Of a stretch of DNA of 64,000 nucleotides, positions 22,208-35,664 are shown one piece after another. The position numbers and the translations under genes are program-made. This stretch comes from Cryptomeria japonica (lineage: Eukaryota > Streptophyta > Pinopsida > Cupressales > Cupressaceae): assembly GCF_030272615.1 (NCBI RefSeq), contig NC_081412.1, positions 142,434,247-142,498,246 of the forward strand. Direction: 5' to 3'. The first letter of the stretch is position 1. Every line of letters begins with the position of its first letter. The notes under the pieces were generated by a model. That model was not told the DNA's origin, ran no database searches, and worked only from the letters and a program-made list of their open reading frames with translations.

Positions 22208-23180
22208 ATAACAAACTTAGGAACATCCTTTTCTACTAGAAATAAACAATCACCTTCCTCATAGTCTGATTCATCATTTGAAATGCCAACATCATCCTCA
22301 ACATAGTAGGATTTCCTATTGAATTTTTCCTTGTTTTCCCTAAACTTTTGTCTAGCTCCCTTTTCTAAACATCTAGTAGTTATGTGACCAATCTTTCCAC
22401 ACCTGAAATATTTAAAGGGTAACATACCTTTGTACTTTTCGGTGCCTTTCTTCAATTTCCTTACAAAATTTGCTTCCAACTCATCTGATCTTTCTTCACC
22501 ATCTGGACTATCTTCAGATGCTTTGAATGTTGTCTTTGATTTATCTTTGTCCTTTCCAAACTTTCCTACTTCAAATGCAATCAGGGTACCAAATAGCTTC
22601 TCTTTGGTGAACTTCTTTGGAACATAGATTTATTCAATAGTTGAGATCTTATTATTGTAACTTACTGATAGAGTCATCAAGATTTTGTCAATAACATCTT
22701 CATTATTCAGAGTGCCTCTGAGTTCTCTAATTTTATTCACAGTGTTGTCGAACTTCTCAAAATAGTTTACAATGTCTTCTCCTTCTTCCATCTTCAAGTT
22801 TTCATAGCTTCTCTTAGCTATTAGCCTCTTTGTCAACTTAACTCTCTCATTTCCTTCATAGATGTCTTTCCGCTTCTACCAAACCTCATAAGAAATATTT
22901 AAAATAATAACCTTTGTCAATTTAGTCTTTGATAATGCACTAAAGATAGCATACCTTGCCTTTTAATTTTCTTCATGGGCTTGAACTTCTTGCGGAGTAG
23001 TAAGACCATTAGTCAATTGAATATACTTAGTCTCCACAACCTTCCAAGTGTTATAACCCAGAGAAACCAGATAACCTCTCATCTTCACTTTCTAGAAACT
23101 ATAATCAAATCCTTCAAATGTAGGAATAGATAACTTTTGTGTTGTCGGATCAAGATCTACCTCAAACAATTAAGCTTTAT
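22208..23180 (-). pseudogene. Ty1/copia gag of element C (UBN2 plus zinc knuckle), decayed
   Basis: Reading down from about 23175, the frame starts LDPTTQKLSIPTFEGFDYSF, a copia gag beginning. A UBN2-type region follows, best kept at 22630-22836 (KRSYENLKMEEGEDIVNYFE). At 22195-22479 the nucleocapsid knuckle reads FRCGKIGHITTRC, with the first Cys changed to Tyr, and then an acidic stretch (VEDDVGISNDESDYEEGD). Several stops are present. Element D interrupts the frame at 22207, and it resumes at 9443 before the protease DSG motif. Confidence 0.8.
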
Positions 23181-23195
23181 ATCAAGGAACCAAAG

Positions 23196-23208
23196 ATTTG
23201 ATACCAAA
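23196..23208 (-). other. Primer-binding site of element C
   Basis: The minus strand reads TTTGGTATCAAATC after the LTR end. This is close to the TGGTATCAGAGC complement of initiator tRNA-Met used by copia elements, with GAGC decayed. Confidence 0.65.
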
Positions 23209-24156
23209 TATTAAATATATGGGCAATTGAGAGGGGAGGTGAATCATTTGACAATAAAATCCTCTTTTAAGTTTTATTCACAGATTTGGAACAACTAGCA
23301 AAATCAATAAAACAGATAAACATGAGAACATATGCACATAATAGTTTAGACACAAGAAACACCAAAATTTACATTGAAATCCCAAGAAGAGAAAAACCAC
23401 AGAGAATGCTAATTATCGATATATAAACACCAGTTAGGCTGACACCAGTTAAGGTTATTTTTACAAATAATTCCTCACTTCTAGAATGCTCACTGTGGAA
23501 GGGCTCATAGCCCCAAAAGGCTCACTGCCAGAGGGCTCACTGCCCACAAAGGCTCACTACCAAAGATAGAAAGATACAAGAGAATCCACCATTGAAATAC
23601 CATTTGCATAGTTAGAACTACTTTCGGTGTCAATCCACAACACAACTCAACACAACAACTAGATTCTTTCAATATCGCATGTCTTCAACATAAAAGCCAC
23701 ACCCGAATTCATCTAGATTAAATTCTTTTATATGTTGTCTCTAGAAAAAACTAATCCTCAATGTTGGCCAAGGCAGAGATCTAAAATAGGTCTCCACTAA
23801 ATATTATAGTGATGGGAAGGAATGAGAAGTAGACCTCTTTACAACATTCCTCATCAACCATATCAACATGCTACAAATATTTCCAATACCATACCAAAAA
23901 CATTATCCATATGTTAAACAAATGTCATAGCACAATCTCGATTTCTAGACCAAGATTTGGACTTCTAGATCAATCCGGACCCAAGAATGATATTAGCAAC
24001 ACATCTTTTGAAAATCCAAGACATCCAAGAAATCTATGAAACCTCCAAATGCTCAATACCATCTTATACATACACAACTAATCGATATACTACATCTAGA
24101 CCTAATCCAGATCTCATGATTTGACATCAGTGAAAACATATAACAAAATTCTAACA
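23209..24156 (-). repeat. 5' LTR of element C
   Basis: Minus-strand LTR starting TGTTAGAATTTTG at 24156 and ending TTTAATA at 23209 (decayed from TTCAACA). It aligns with 5285-6206 along its length. The CATCT duplication follows at 24157. Confidence 0.85.
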
Positions 24157-24161
24157 CATCT

Positions 24162-25063
24162 ATGCCTTCCAAGTAGAATAATTTGTGTCATAAATTTTTG
24201 ATGATTTGAAATTGATCTCTTGTGACATCTCAAACCTTCCTTAAGTGGTTAAGATTATCTTAGCATAACCTTGCTCTTATACCAATTATTGAACACATCA
24301 CAGGACTAAGAGGTTGGGGTGAATTAGTTCAAACCTTAAAATAATTTATCTTTATGCTCTTAAACTTCAAACCACAATTATATTATCTTTTCAATAATGA
24401 AACATGAAACCAAACAACACAATACATAAGAGAACACCATATTTATGTGGAAGACCCTAAGCAGGAAAAAGACATGATGAGAATCAAACTCACAATATGA
24501 ATAATTGATTAAAAAAATTTAGGCTCAAGGCCAAGATAGCTCATTGCTCCTAACTTGGAATTATAACACTAAGTCACACAACCTTAGAGAAAGATACAAT
24601 AAATTTGCATAACTAGGATGCACAATCCCATAGTAAGATACAATAGACTTTCATTCTCAAAGCTCAATGCTCAAAGAAAGATACATATCTGCAAACTACA
24701 AAAAGGAAACACTCTATTTTAGTAGGTATAGAGAAATGATGAATTGAAATGAACAAGATATATTGATCATGAAACTACCCTTCAACCACTATGTAAAGAA
24801 AACAATATCATGGAAAACACAACTTACACATTCAGTATCTCAAAACTCTATCACACTAAAGGATATGATCACCAAATCATATCACAAACTAAAATTTTCA
24901 CTTCTCTTTATTCACATATGCTTGCATGTAATTTACAATTAATCCACATCAATCTATATTACAATCCATACATATTTATATAAGACTTTATTCATTGAAA
25001 TCCTTAACTAGGTTGGCCATAGATAAAATATACATTAATTACACAAAGTCATCCACAAATAGA
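24162..25063 (-). mobile_element. Element B relic: gag start, primer site and part of the 5' LTR
   Basis: On the minus strand a gag start (MSQEINFKSSKIYDTNYST) runs up to element C and would continue at 5279. Upstream at 24273-24284 the strand reads TGGTATAAGAGC, an initiator tRNA-Met primer site with one mismatch. From 24287 the sequence is the LTR end (TGTTCAATA), continuing to about 25063, where element E interrupts it. This ties 3472-5279, 24162-25063 and 42370 onward into one older element. Confidence 0.65.
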
Positions 25064-26221
25064 TGTTGGAATCAATGAAAACTGAGAGGGGGGGGATTAG
25101 TGTTCTGGTATTAATAAATTTGTTAATCTAATTCTTAACCAACCAGATGCACAAACAAGAAATTAAAATATAGAAACACAAAGCAATCAAGCACATAACC
25201 ATAACACCAATATTTTATACGTGGAAACCCAAAAGGGAAAAACCATAATGGGATTTGAACCCACAACATTATTCCACTATGGCCAGTAGCAAAACAATAT
25301 TACAAAAAGGGGAATGCATTTGCATTCAGACACACTACCTAGAGCTCACTACTCAGTTAAAAAAACAAGGCTACAACCCTGGTGGAAGGCTCACTTCCTT
25401 ACTAGCTAATATAAAATGATTACAATGATATATGAACCTATTAGAAGTATCTGACTATGCCAAATTATAGTTTCAGTTAGGTACAAAGTGATCCGCTGCA
25501 CTATTCTGATAAATTACTCTATTCTTCCCTGCTACTAATTACTGGATCGATAAAACTCAAGGTACGCACTTGAAACTATGCTCAATCACTCCAAAATAAT
25601 CACACATATCATGTCTTCATCCATAAATAATTATCCCAATCGATCTTATATATCTGCACTTAACAAAATTAATCTCCCATAAGTTGGCTTCACAAAGTAT
25701 GAAAATATGAAACATGTAGTTGCAAGTCAGCCCATTTCTTCACAAAAACAAATTTTGGATCCAAGAAACTTGATAACATGCTTCCCATAAGTTGGACCAA
25801 TCACCTCGAACTTGCCAATAATCACTAGAATCAACTCAAGGAATCCGGTCCACATGTTACACAACTGAAAATGAAGATAAACCTATTTTACTACACAACC
25901 AGATACCAAATCTTCAAAAAGGCTGAGGAAGCAATACCAGAGGGTGGATTTGCATGATAATCTACTTCGGATACTCAACCAGCTAATCCTGGTCACCAAA
26001 ACCAAAATCTCCTTCATCAAAGATGAGAAATGCTCGCAAAGCCTGTACACAAAGTAATGCTAACAAACTTGAACCAAGACTCCATTCTGGATGTACCAAA
26101 CTCCATACTGGATATAAGAAATAGGCTTAGTTGTCATCAATGACAACTCCTAGGAATCTATATGCATCAAATATCACCAATCTTCATCAAAGCATCACTG
26201 AAACAACACCAAATTCCAACA
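25064..26221 (-). repeat. 3' LTR of element E
   Basis: Minus-strand LTR starting TGTTGGAATTTGG at 26221 and ending TTGATTCCAACA at 25064. It aligns along its length with 41222-42369 (1158 against 1148 bp), with clear substitutions and a variable G run near 25089. Confidence 0.88.
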
Positions 26222-26240
26222 ATCTCCCCCTTTGGAATTG
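26222..26240 (-). other. Polypurine tract of element E
   Basis: The minus strand reads CCAAAGGGGGAGATTG directly before the LTR. It matches the tract of element A almost base for base. Confidence 0.8.
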
Positions 26241-26623
26241 TTGGCAACACTATGAAAAATGATAAGTGATAAAAGGCTCCAAAAACTGAAAACAATCTGA
26301 CAATCTGAAATTTTTACACTCAAGTGAAACCAACTGACTCCCCCTAAGAATAAGCATCATTTTTCACTACCTTATCCAATTCTCTCCCCCTTTTACATTA
26401 ATGGAAAAGGGTAAAAACCCGTCATAACTTATGTACAAAAGAATGCAATAATTTTCATGAATTTAAAAATATTTGCATAACTAACCTTCAGGGATTGTAG
26501 GTACCCATTCCATCCTTTCAGAAAACAATCTAATACATTAATTAGAGCACTGGACATGTATGCATGCACTTTTACTCCTTTGAGATCAGATGGCACCTAT
26601 TTACCTAGTGTACCGACTGCATC

Positions 26624-27624
26624 TTATTGAGCTCCGAGTAAAGTATCCATCCAGGCAGTAATCAGACTTCTTAGTTCTCCCACTCTACTCAGTATTTTCT
26701 CCTTATCTTTATTCAAGCCCTTTATTTTGTTAGTAAAATCCATTATTTGGGCTTCAAGGGAACTTGGGAAAACTGAATGAGGGGCGAAAGAATGACCTAT
26801 ACTAGCAAGATTCCCTTCAAAATCTCTTATTTTCTTATCAATGTCTGCAATAAATAGGCAAAAATAGACATGATTTAAATATTTTACTGCCTTCACTTAA
26901 TGCATCATGTACACTCTTTACTGTTGTCTTCAAAACCTCTCTGTCATCAATTTCCTTCAAATAGGTTTGAATCTCCATCTCATTGAATTTGTTCAAAACC
27001 TTTATGTCATCCGCTTTCTCTAATGATACAAAATATGATTCTAGCTTATTCAACATATCCTTAAGCTTACCAGATGGTGAATCATTGAAATTTACTTAAG
27101 GTCGAGCAAAACATTTTTCAAAATTGCAATAGCTAAAGATGCCTCTTTTTCTTCTGATGCGGACTTTTGTAAGTCCTTACTCACCCTGATCTGTGCAAGA
27201 GTGGCCAACTTCAATGCTTGAAGAGGGGATAAGGTGCTTAGATCTACGAGACCATGAGAAAGATCATCTTCAACTGCAATCTGCTTTCCCTTATCAGGAA
27301 TAGTAACTTTGGTCATGGTTGTCGGAGCTTTATCTCTTTTGTCTTCGCCCTTATCCTTCACCAGATCTGCATTTTTATCTTTTTCATCATCTTCACCTTT
27401 TTCACCAACTTTGCCAACATCTGCAGTCTTTCCTGCTTCACCTAACTCCTCATCTATCATCTCTATAATTATTTCTATCTCAGAAGGATTCTAAGTAGAA
27501 TCACCGAAGTTATCCATAGTTTGATCACTAGTGGCATCAGCTAGAGTTACTTGTTCAACCAGATCAATTTGTACACTTGGTTGATCTTGTTGAGCTTTTG
27601 TTTGCACATGAATTGTTGGAGGGG
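26624..27624 (-). pseudogene. Element E ORF2, C-terminal part
   Basis: On the minus strand the frame leaves element F at about 27620 (PPPTIHVQTKAQQDQPS). It passes a charged Lys/Asp/Glu stretch (VGEKGEDDEKDKNADLVKDK) and then predicted helical segments (LNKLESYFVSLEKADDIKVL; IKGLNKDKEKILSRVGELRS), ending near 26624. Stops near 27490 and 27095 and a frameshift near 26860 break it. The last third resembles ORF2 of element A. I recognise no catalytic motif; a structural or coiled-coil role is only a guess. Confidence 0.55.
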
Positions 27625-28085
27625 GTATGTGCAAAATCATGGGGGGCCAAAAAGTGGCAATGGAAAACAAAATGCATTTCAACCTTCCCAAACACGCCAA
27701 AATCCACTTTGACTTTTTGTTTGGGTCGAGCGAAATTTGAATTTGGTTTGGTAATACCAAACCAAATCGGATATCCAATTTGTGATGTCACTATTGTGAT
27801 ATCATACTTTTCAAATCAGATATCCGATTTGTGATGTCACTATTGTGATATCATACTTTTCAAATCGGATATCCGATTTTTTCAACATAAAAAATATAGT
27901 TTAGTAAAATGGGCATAACTTTTGCCTTTCTTATCAAAATTTTGATTTTTTATAGGCATTGGAAAGGTAATTCATATACCTATCAAATTTATGATGTATT
28001 TTGATGATATTATAGACCAAAAATTAATTATAATCATTTGAAGTTAGTCCTTCAATTTTAAAACTTTAAATACTCACAAATTTTG
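27625..28085 (+). repeat. Left terminal inverted repeat of element F
   Basis: The outer 40 bp pair with 36717-36764 and the inner block 27862-28085 pairs with 35665-35898. The inner block includes GGGCATAACTTTTGCC and TTTTGATTTTTTATAGGC in the left arm, both found with few changes in the right arm's complement. Between the two blocks the arms differ by large indels; the right arm has about 820 bp there. Confidence 0.7.
27768..27880. repeat. 49-bp tandem repeat built on an 18-bp palindrome
   Basis: GATATC cores at 27770, 27819 and 27868 are spaced exactly 49 bp apart. The last copy is the perfect palindrome AAATCGGATATCCGATTT; the first two each carry one change. The linker contains GTGATGTCACTATTGTGATATC. 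The same palindrome occurs once in the right arm near 35875. Confidence 0.85.
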
Positions 28086-29240
28086 CATACAAAGTCTCAT
28101 TTTTTTTTCCTATCACTTCCTTTATCTATCACTTGTCTATCTATACTTATATAATATATTTTATATATCTCTTTCTTCTCTACTTATGTCACTTATTTTC
28201 TCATTCTATGTAGATAAATAAATTCCCAAGTTACATGCATCTCTGCATATATCTCCATCTTTCTATTCATATCTCTCCCTCTCCCACTCCATCATTATCA
28301 CTCCTTATTTCTATATTTATCTCTAATAATCTCTCTTCTCTCTATTTGTCTCCATCCTTTACCTTATCCTACCTATACTTATATATTACTTGTCTCTATC
28401 ACCTCCTTTCTCTCCCTATCTTGTCCCCTCTCGCTCTATATCCCTATAGATCTATCTTCATGTATATTTATATCTCATTATCTCTAAATCTCACTTATTC
28501 ACTCCATCTCTCCCTCCATTTGTCTTACTCTCTCTATCACATTCTATCCATATCTATCTCTATCTCAATATTCACATCTCCATCTCTTTCCCTATCAATC
28601 TCTCTTTTTATATGTTCCTCTATCTTTATATATATTTCTCTATACATGGTTAATCTACTTCTCTGTCTCTTCCTCTATCGCCCTCTTGAAGTATCTTTCC
28701 CTTTCTCTACTTTTATCTCTTTGTTTACTCCATCTTTATATATATTGTGCTCTCTGCCCACATCCTTCTCTATAGTGCCTTTATATATCTCTATATCTTC
28801 CTCTTTTTCTCTCTCCCTCTCTATCTATCCCTATCTATAATCTCTATCTCTCTTTCTCACTCTCTTTCACTATCTATATATCTCTATCTATCAATATTTC
28901 TCTTCCTTTATATCTCTCTATCTCTTCCTTTTTTTATCTCTCTCTTTACCCCTCTCTATCCATTTTTCTCCATCTCTTTATATATTTATCTTTGTCTTTA
29001 CCTCTCTCTTTATCTATATCTATTCACCTCCCTCTCCCTTTATCTTCATTTTTTATCTCTATCTTCTTCTCTCCTTTTCAATATCTAGATATGTCTACCT
29101 CTTTCTATCCATCCTTGTCCTTTAGTTTTTCTCCCTCTCACTTCATACTCTTTAATATCTATATCTCTATTTATGTCCTTGTCCTTTAGTTCTTTTCCCT
29201 CTCTTTAGTTCTTCATCTCTCCTCACCCTTATATCTCTCC
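28086..29240 (+). repeat. Pyrimidine-rich microsatellite-like arm (CTCTATCTC)n
   Basis: About 1.15 kb of degenerate CTCT, TATCTC and CCCTCTC repeats with very few G on the plus strand. Frames through it read only as Leu/Ser/Ile/Tyr repeats and are not genes. Confidence 0.9.
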
Positions 29241-29257
29241 TTATTTGAAAATTAGTA

Positions 29258-32200
29258 TATATGGTCTCCTAAGGGGTCATAGAACATCATATGACCCCTT
29301 AGGACACAATATGACCCCTAACGACACCATATGGTCTCCTAAGGGGTCATATGGTATCATAAGGGGTCATAAAACACTATATGACCCCTTAAGACATAAT
29401 AAGACCCCTAATGACACCAAATGACCCCTTAGGACACCATACAACCCCTAATGACACAATGTGGCATCCTAAAGGGTCATATGGTGTCCTAAGGGGTCAT
29501 AGGACACCATATGACCCCTTAGGACACCATACGACCCATAGCACCATATAGTGTCCCAAGGGGTCATATGGTGTCTTAAGGGGTCAAAGAATGTCATATG
29601 ACCAATTAGGACACAATACGACCCATGACGACACCTAAGAGGTCATAAGACACCATATGACCCCTTATAACACCATACGATCCCTTACAACACCATATGG
29701 TGTCCTAAGGGGTCATATAACACCATATGACCCCTTATAACACAAGAAGACCCATAACAACATGATATGGTGTCCTTAGGGGTCATATGGTGTCAAGAGA
29801 CACCATATGACCCCTTAGGACACAATATGACCCCTAACGATACCTAAGGGGTCATATGGTGTCCTAAGGGGTTATATGATGTCTTAGGAACCTTTAGGAA
29901 ATAATATGACCCCTTAGCACACCATACAACCCCTAATGACACCATATGGTGTCCTAAGGGGTCGTAGGACACCATATGACCCATTAGGACACAATATGAC
30001 CCCTAACAACACCTAAGGGGCCATAGTGTATCCTAAGGGGTCATAGGACACCATATGACCCCTAATGACACTATATGGTGTCCTAAGGGGTCATATTGTG
30101 TCCTAAGGGTTCATAGGAGATCATATGACCTGTAACAACACAAAATGACACCTAACAATACCTAAGGGGTCATATGGTGTTCTAATGGGTCATAGGACAC
30201 CATATGACCCCTTAGCACACCATAAGACCCCTAATGACACCATATGGGTCATAGAACACCATATGACCCCTTAGGACACCATACGATGCATACTGATACT
30301 ATATTGTGTCCTAAGGGGTCATAAGACACCATATGACCCATAACAACATAATATGGTGTCCTAGAGGGTCATAAAACACCATATGACCCCTTAGAATACC
30401 ATACGACCCATAACGACACCATCTAGTGTCTTAAGGGGTCATACAACACAATATTACTCATTAGGACATAATATGACCTCTAACGATGTCATATAGTATC
30501 CCAATGGCCATATGACCCATAACAACATAAAATGGTGTCCTAGAGGGTCATAAAACACCATATGACCCCTTAGAATACCATACGACCCATAACGACACCA
30601 TCTAGTGTCTTAAGGGGTCATACGACACAATATTACTCCTTAGGACATAATATGACCCCTAACGATGTCATATAGTATCCCAATGGGTCATAGGACACCA
30701 TATGACCTCTTAGGACACCATACAACATCATACCACCCTTTACGACACCATATGGTGTCCTAAGGGGTCATATGGTATCCTAAGGGGTCATATAACACCA
30801 TATGACCCCTTAGAACACAAGAAGACCCATAACAACATGATATGGTGTTCTAAGGGGTCATATGGTGTCATGAGACACCATATGACCCCTTAGGAAACCA
30901 TATGACCCCTAACGATACCTAAGGGGTCATATGGTGTCATAAGGGGTTATATGATGTCCTAGGAACCTTTAGGACACAATATGACCCCTTAGGACACCAT
31001 ACAACCCCTAATGACACCAAATGGTGTATTAAGGGGTCGCACAATATGACCCCTAACAACACCTAAGGGGTCATATCGTATCCTAAGGGGTCATATAACG
31101 CCATATGACCCCTTATAACACAAGAAAACCCATAACAACATGATATGGTGTCCTAAGGGGTCATATGGTGTTAGGAGACACCATATGACCCCTTAGGACA
31201 CAATATGACTTCTAACGATACCTAAGGGGTCATATGGTGTCCTAAAGGGTTATATAATGTATTAGGAACCTTTAGGACACAATATGACCCCTTAGCACAC
31301 CATACAACCCCTAATGACACCATATGGTATCCTAAGGGGTTGTAAGACACCATATGACCTATTAGAACACAATATGACCCCTAATAACACCTAAGGGGTC
31401 ATATTGTGTTGTAAGGGGTCATAGGACACCATATGTCCCCTAACGACACTATATGGTGTCTTAAGGGGTCATATTGTGTCGTGAGGGGTCATAGGACACT
31501 ATATGAACCCTAACGACACAAAATGACACCTAACGATACCTAAGGGGTCATATGGTGTTCTAAGGGGTCATAGGACACAATTTGACCCCTTAGCACACCA
31601 TATGACTCGTAATGACACCATATGCTATCCTAAGGAGTCATATGGTGTCCTAAGGGGTCATAGAACACCATATGGCCCCTTAGGACACCATACAATTCAT
31701 AATGACACTATATGGTGTCCTAAGGGGTCATAAGACACCATATGACCCCTTAGAGGACCATACAACCCATAACAATATAATATGGTGTCTTAGAGGGTCA
31801 TAGAACACCATATGACCCCTTAGAACACCATATGACCCATAACGACACCATGTGGTGTCTTAAGGGGTCATAGGACACCATTTGACCCCTTAGCACACCA
31901 TATGACCCCTAATGACACCATATGGTGTCCTAAGGAGTCATATTGTGTCCTAAGGGGTCATAGAACACCATATGACCCCTTAGGACACCATATGATACAT
32001 AATGACACTATATGGTGTCCTAAGTGGTCATAGGACATCGTATGACCCCTTAGAGGACTATACAACCCATAACAACATAATATGGTACCTTAGAGGGTAA
32101 TAGAACACCATATGACCCCTTAGAACACCATACAACCCATCACGACACCATGTGGTGTCCTAAGGGGTCATAAGAAACAATATTACCCCTTAGGACATAA

Positions 32201-34917
32201 TATGACCCCTAACAATGTCATATAGTGTCCTAAGGGGTCATAGGACACCATACGACCCCTTAGGACACCATACGACCCCTTGCAACACCATACCACCCTT
32301 TACAACACCATATGGTTTCCTAAGGGGTCATATGGTATCTTAACGGGTCATATAATACCATATGACCCCTTAGAACACAAGAAGACCCATAACCACATGA
32401 TATGGTGTCCTAAGGGGTCATATGGTGTCATGAGACACCATATGACTCCTTAGGACACAATATGACCCCTAACAACACCTAAGGGGTCATATGGTGTCCT
32501 AAGGGGTTATATGATGTCCTAGGAAACTTTAGAACACAATATGACCCCTTAGCACACCATACAACCCCTAACGACACCATATGGTGTCCTAAGGGGTTGT
32601 AGGACACCATATAACATGTTAGGACATAATATGACCCCTAACAACACCTAAGGGGTCATATTATGTCCTAAGAGGTCATAGGACACCATATGACCCCTAA
32701 GGACACTATATGGTGTACTAAGGGGTCATATTGTGTGCTAAGGGGTCATAGGACACCATATGACCCCTTAGCACTCCATACGACCCCTAATGACACCATA
32801 TGGTGTCCTAAGGGATCATATGGTGTCCTAAGGGGTCATATAACACCATATGACCCCTTAGGATACCATACGACACATAATGACACCATATGGTCTCCTA
32901 AGGGGTCATATGGTGTCCTAAGGGGTCATAGGACACTATATGACCCCTTAGGAGACCATACGACCCATAACAACATAATCTGATGTCCTAGAGGGTCATA
33001 GAACACCATATGACCCCTTAGAACACCATACGACCCATAATGACACCATGTGGTATCCTAAGGGGTCATAAGACACAATATGACCCCTTAGGACATAATA
33101 TGACCCCTAACGATGTTATATAGTGTCCTAAGGGGTCATACAAAACCATATGACCCCATAGAACACCATATGACCCCTTAGAACACCATAAGGCCCTTTA
33201 CGACACCATATGGTGTCCTAAGGCATCATATGGTATCCTAAGAGGTCATATAAAACCATGTGACCCCTTAGAACACAAGAAGACCCATAACGACACGATA
33301 TGGTGTCCTAAGGGGTCATATGGTGTCATTAGACACCATATGACCCCTTAGGACACAATATGACCCCTAACGATATCTAAGGGGTCATATGGTGTCCTGA
33401 GAGGTTATATGATGTCCTAGGAATCTTTAGGACACAATATGACCCCTTATCACACCATACAATCCCAAACGACACCATATGGTGTCCTAAGGGGTCATAG
33501 GACACTATATGACCTATTAGGACACAATATGACCCCTAACAACACCTAAGGGGTCATATTGTATCCTAAGGGGTCATAGGACATCATATGACCCCTAACG
33601 ACACAAAATGATTCCTAACGATACTTAAGGGGTCATATGGTGTTAAAAAGGATCATAGGGCACCATATGACCCCTTAGCACACCATACGACCCTTAATGA
33701 CACCATATGGTGTCCTAAGGGGTCATAGAACACCATATGAACCCTTAGGAAACCATACGATGCATAATGAAACCATATGGTGTCCTAAGGGGTTATAGGA
33801 CACCATATGACCCCTTAGGAAACCATACGACCCATAACAACATAAAAAATGGTGTCCTAACGGGTCATAGAACACCATATGACCCCTTAGAACACCATAC
33901 GACCCATAATGACACCATGTGGTGTCCTAAGGGGTCATAAGACACAATATGACCCCTTAGGACATAATATGACCCCTAACAACGTCATATAGTGTCCAAA
34001 GGGGTCATAGGACACCGTATGACCCCTTAGGACATAGTACGACCCCTTAGGACATAAAATAAACCTCAATGACACCTAAGGGGTTATAAGACACCATACG
34101 ACACATAAAAACACCAAATGGTATCCTAAGGGGTCATATGGTGTCCTAAGGTGTCATAGGACACCATACGACCCATAGCACCATATAGTCTCCCAAGCAT
34201 ATGGTGTCCTAAGTGATCATACAAAACCATATGACCCATTAGGATACAATAAGACCTCTGATGACACCTAATGGGTCATATAGTGTCCTAAGGGTTCATA
34301 GGACATCATATGACCCCTTAGGACACCATACGACTCCTTGCGACATCATATGGTGTCCCAAGGTATCGTATGGTATCCTAAGGGGTCATATAATGTCCTA
34401 AGGGGTCATATGGTGTCCTAAGGGGTTATAGAACACCATATGACCCCTTAGGACACCATAAGACCCATAATGACACCATATGATGTCCTAAGGGGTCATA
34501 TGGTGTCCTAAAGGGTCATGGGACACCATGGGACACCATATGACCTCTTAGGACATAGTATGAGCCCTAACAAAACCTAATGGATCATATGGTGTCTAAG
34601 GGGTCATACGATGTCTTGTGACCCCTTAGGACACAATATGACCACTGAGCACACCATACAACCCCCAATGACACCATATGACCTGTTCGGACACAATATG
34701 ACCCCTAAAAATATCTAAGGGGTCATAGGATACCATATGACCCCTTAACACACCATAGACCCCTAATGACACCATATGGTGTCCTAAAGGCTCATAGAAC
34801 ACCATATGACCCCTTAGAACACCATAAGACTTATAACAACATCATATGGTGTCCTAAGGTGTCATATGGTGTCCTAAAGGTTCATGAGACACCATATGAC
34901 CCTTTAGGACACCATAT
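29258..34917. repeat. 5.66-kb satellite-like array of ~20-bp units in alternating orientation
   Basis: The basic unit is close to ACACCATATGACCCCTTAGG, and its complement CCTAAGGGGTCATATGGTGT occurs about as often. Adjacent units often face each other, so the array is a chain of short inverted repeats around CATATG or the CCTTAGG end. Variants include ACACAATATGACCCC, ACGACCCATAACGAC and CACCTAAGGGGTC. Larger duplications are superimposed: a segment repeats with a 179-bp offset near 30339 and 30518, and a marker close to AGGAACCTTTAGGA recurs at about 29886, 30961, 31264, 32521 and 33419. Frames inside are artefacts. Confidence 0.93.
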
Positions 34918-35560
34918 TCTCTCTCACATTATTTATTTCCTCAATTACCCTCGATCACCTCTCTCCTCCTATGGGTTTATAGATACTTCCCTCTCCCCCT
35001 CTACCCACCCTCTAATTACTCTCTATGTCTCTCTTCACCTCTGTCCCCATCTCTCTTCTCTCTTTGTTGATACTTTCCCCTCTCCCCCTCTCCTCCTACC
35101 CCCTAATAATCTCAAACTCTCCCTCTCATTCTCTCTTCACCCCAATCACCCCCTCCCTCTCTCTCTTCACCTTTCACCTAATTACCTATAGCTCTCTCTC
35201 TCTCACTCTCTCTTCCCCAAAATTAATCTCTCCTTCTCACCTCACTCCCCCTCTCCTTTTTTGATACTTCCCTACGCCTCTCCTTGTCCCCTCTGAATTT
35301 TGTTGCTAGAGATGAGAAGGAAATGCAGAGAGACTAGTCTAGATCTTAGGGAAGAGAGAGTGACATAGAGTAGGAAATTATGAAGAGGTAGAAATAGATT
35401 TAATGAGGTATTCATTGATAGTTAGAGATATAGATCTAGAGAGAGGTATAAATATGGACAAAAGAGAGGGAGGAAGAAACAAATAGGTGGAGTGATAGGT
35501 TTAGGAGAGAGAGGTGGAGAAAGGAACAAACATAGATAACATGGTTTATCAAAATTTATC
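34918..35560 (+). repeat. Pyrimidine-rich then purine-rich tracts right of the array
   Basis: 34918-35285 is CTCTCC-rich on the plus strand, whereas about 35300-35535 is GAGAGA-rich, the expected complement of the left arm's CT tract. The strand switch near 35290 marks where the inverted symmetry resumes. Confidence 0.8.
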
Positions 35561-35664
35561 AAACTCAATAAAATTCATAAATTTTCTATTATTAATTAAT
35601 TACTTTTTTAGTTTATTTTGAGATGATTGTTACAAAAATTCATGCAATAGGGAAATCATATGAA

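Larger units (their letters stand above)
5285..24156 (-). mobile_element. Element C: Ty1/copia retrotransposon split by element D
   Basis: This is a full-length minus-strand copia element with 5' LTR 23209-24156, an iMet-type primer site, gag 22208-23180, protease to RNase H 6410-9443, a purine tract and 3' LTR 5285-6206. Without the 12.8-kb insertion D (9444-22207) it would be about 6.1 kb, a normal copia size. Identical CATCT duplications flank it. The LTRs differ by many substitutions and indels (948 against 922 bp) and the coding regions carry numerous stops, so it is older than D and not autonomous now. It lies in the gag of relic B. Confidence 0.85.

Noticed and set aside
28235..29189. 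Long frames of up to 201 codons, rich in Leu, Ser, Ile and Tyr
   Set aside because: They arise from the CTCTATCTC low-complexity tract; no start context, domain or codon structure.
29258..34917. CRISPR-like array
   Set aside because: Units are contiguous, degenerate and in both orientations, with no unique spacers, in a plant nuclear context.
32690..35191. Frames encoding repeats such as TPYDPLGHHTT
   Set aside because: They are translations of the ~20-bp array and its CT-rich flank, present only where the repeat phase avoids stops.
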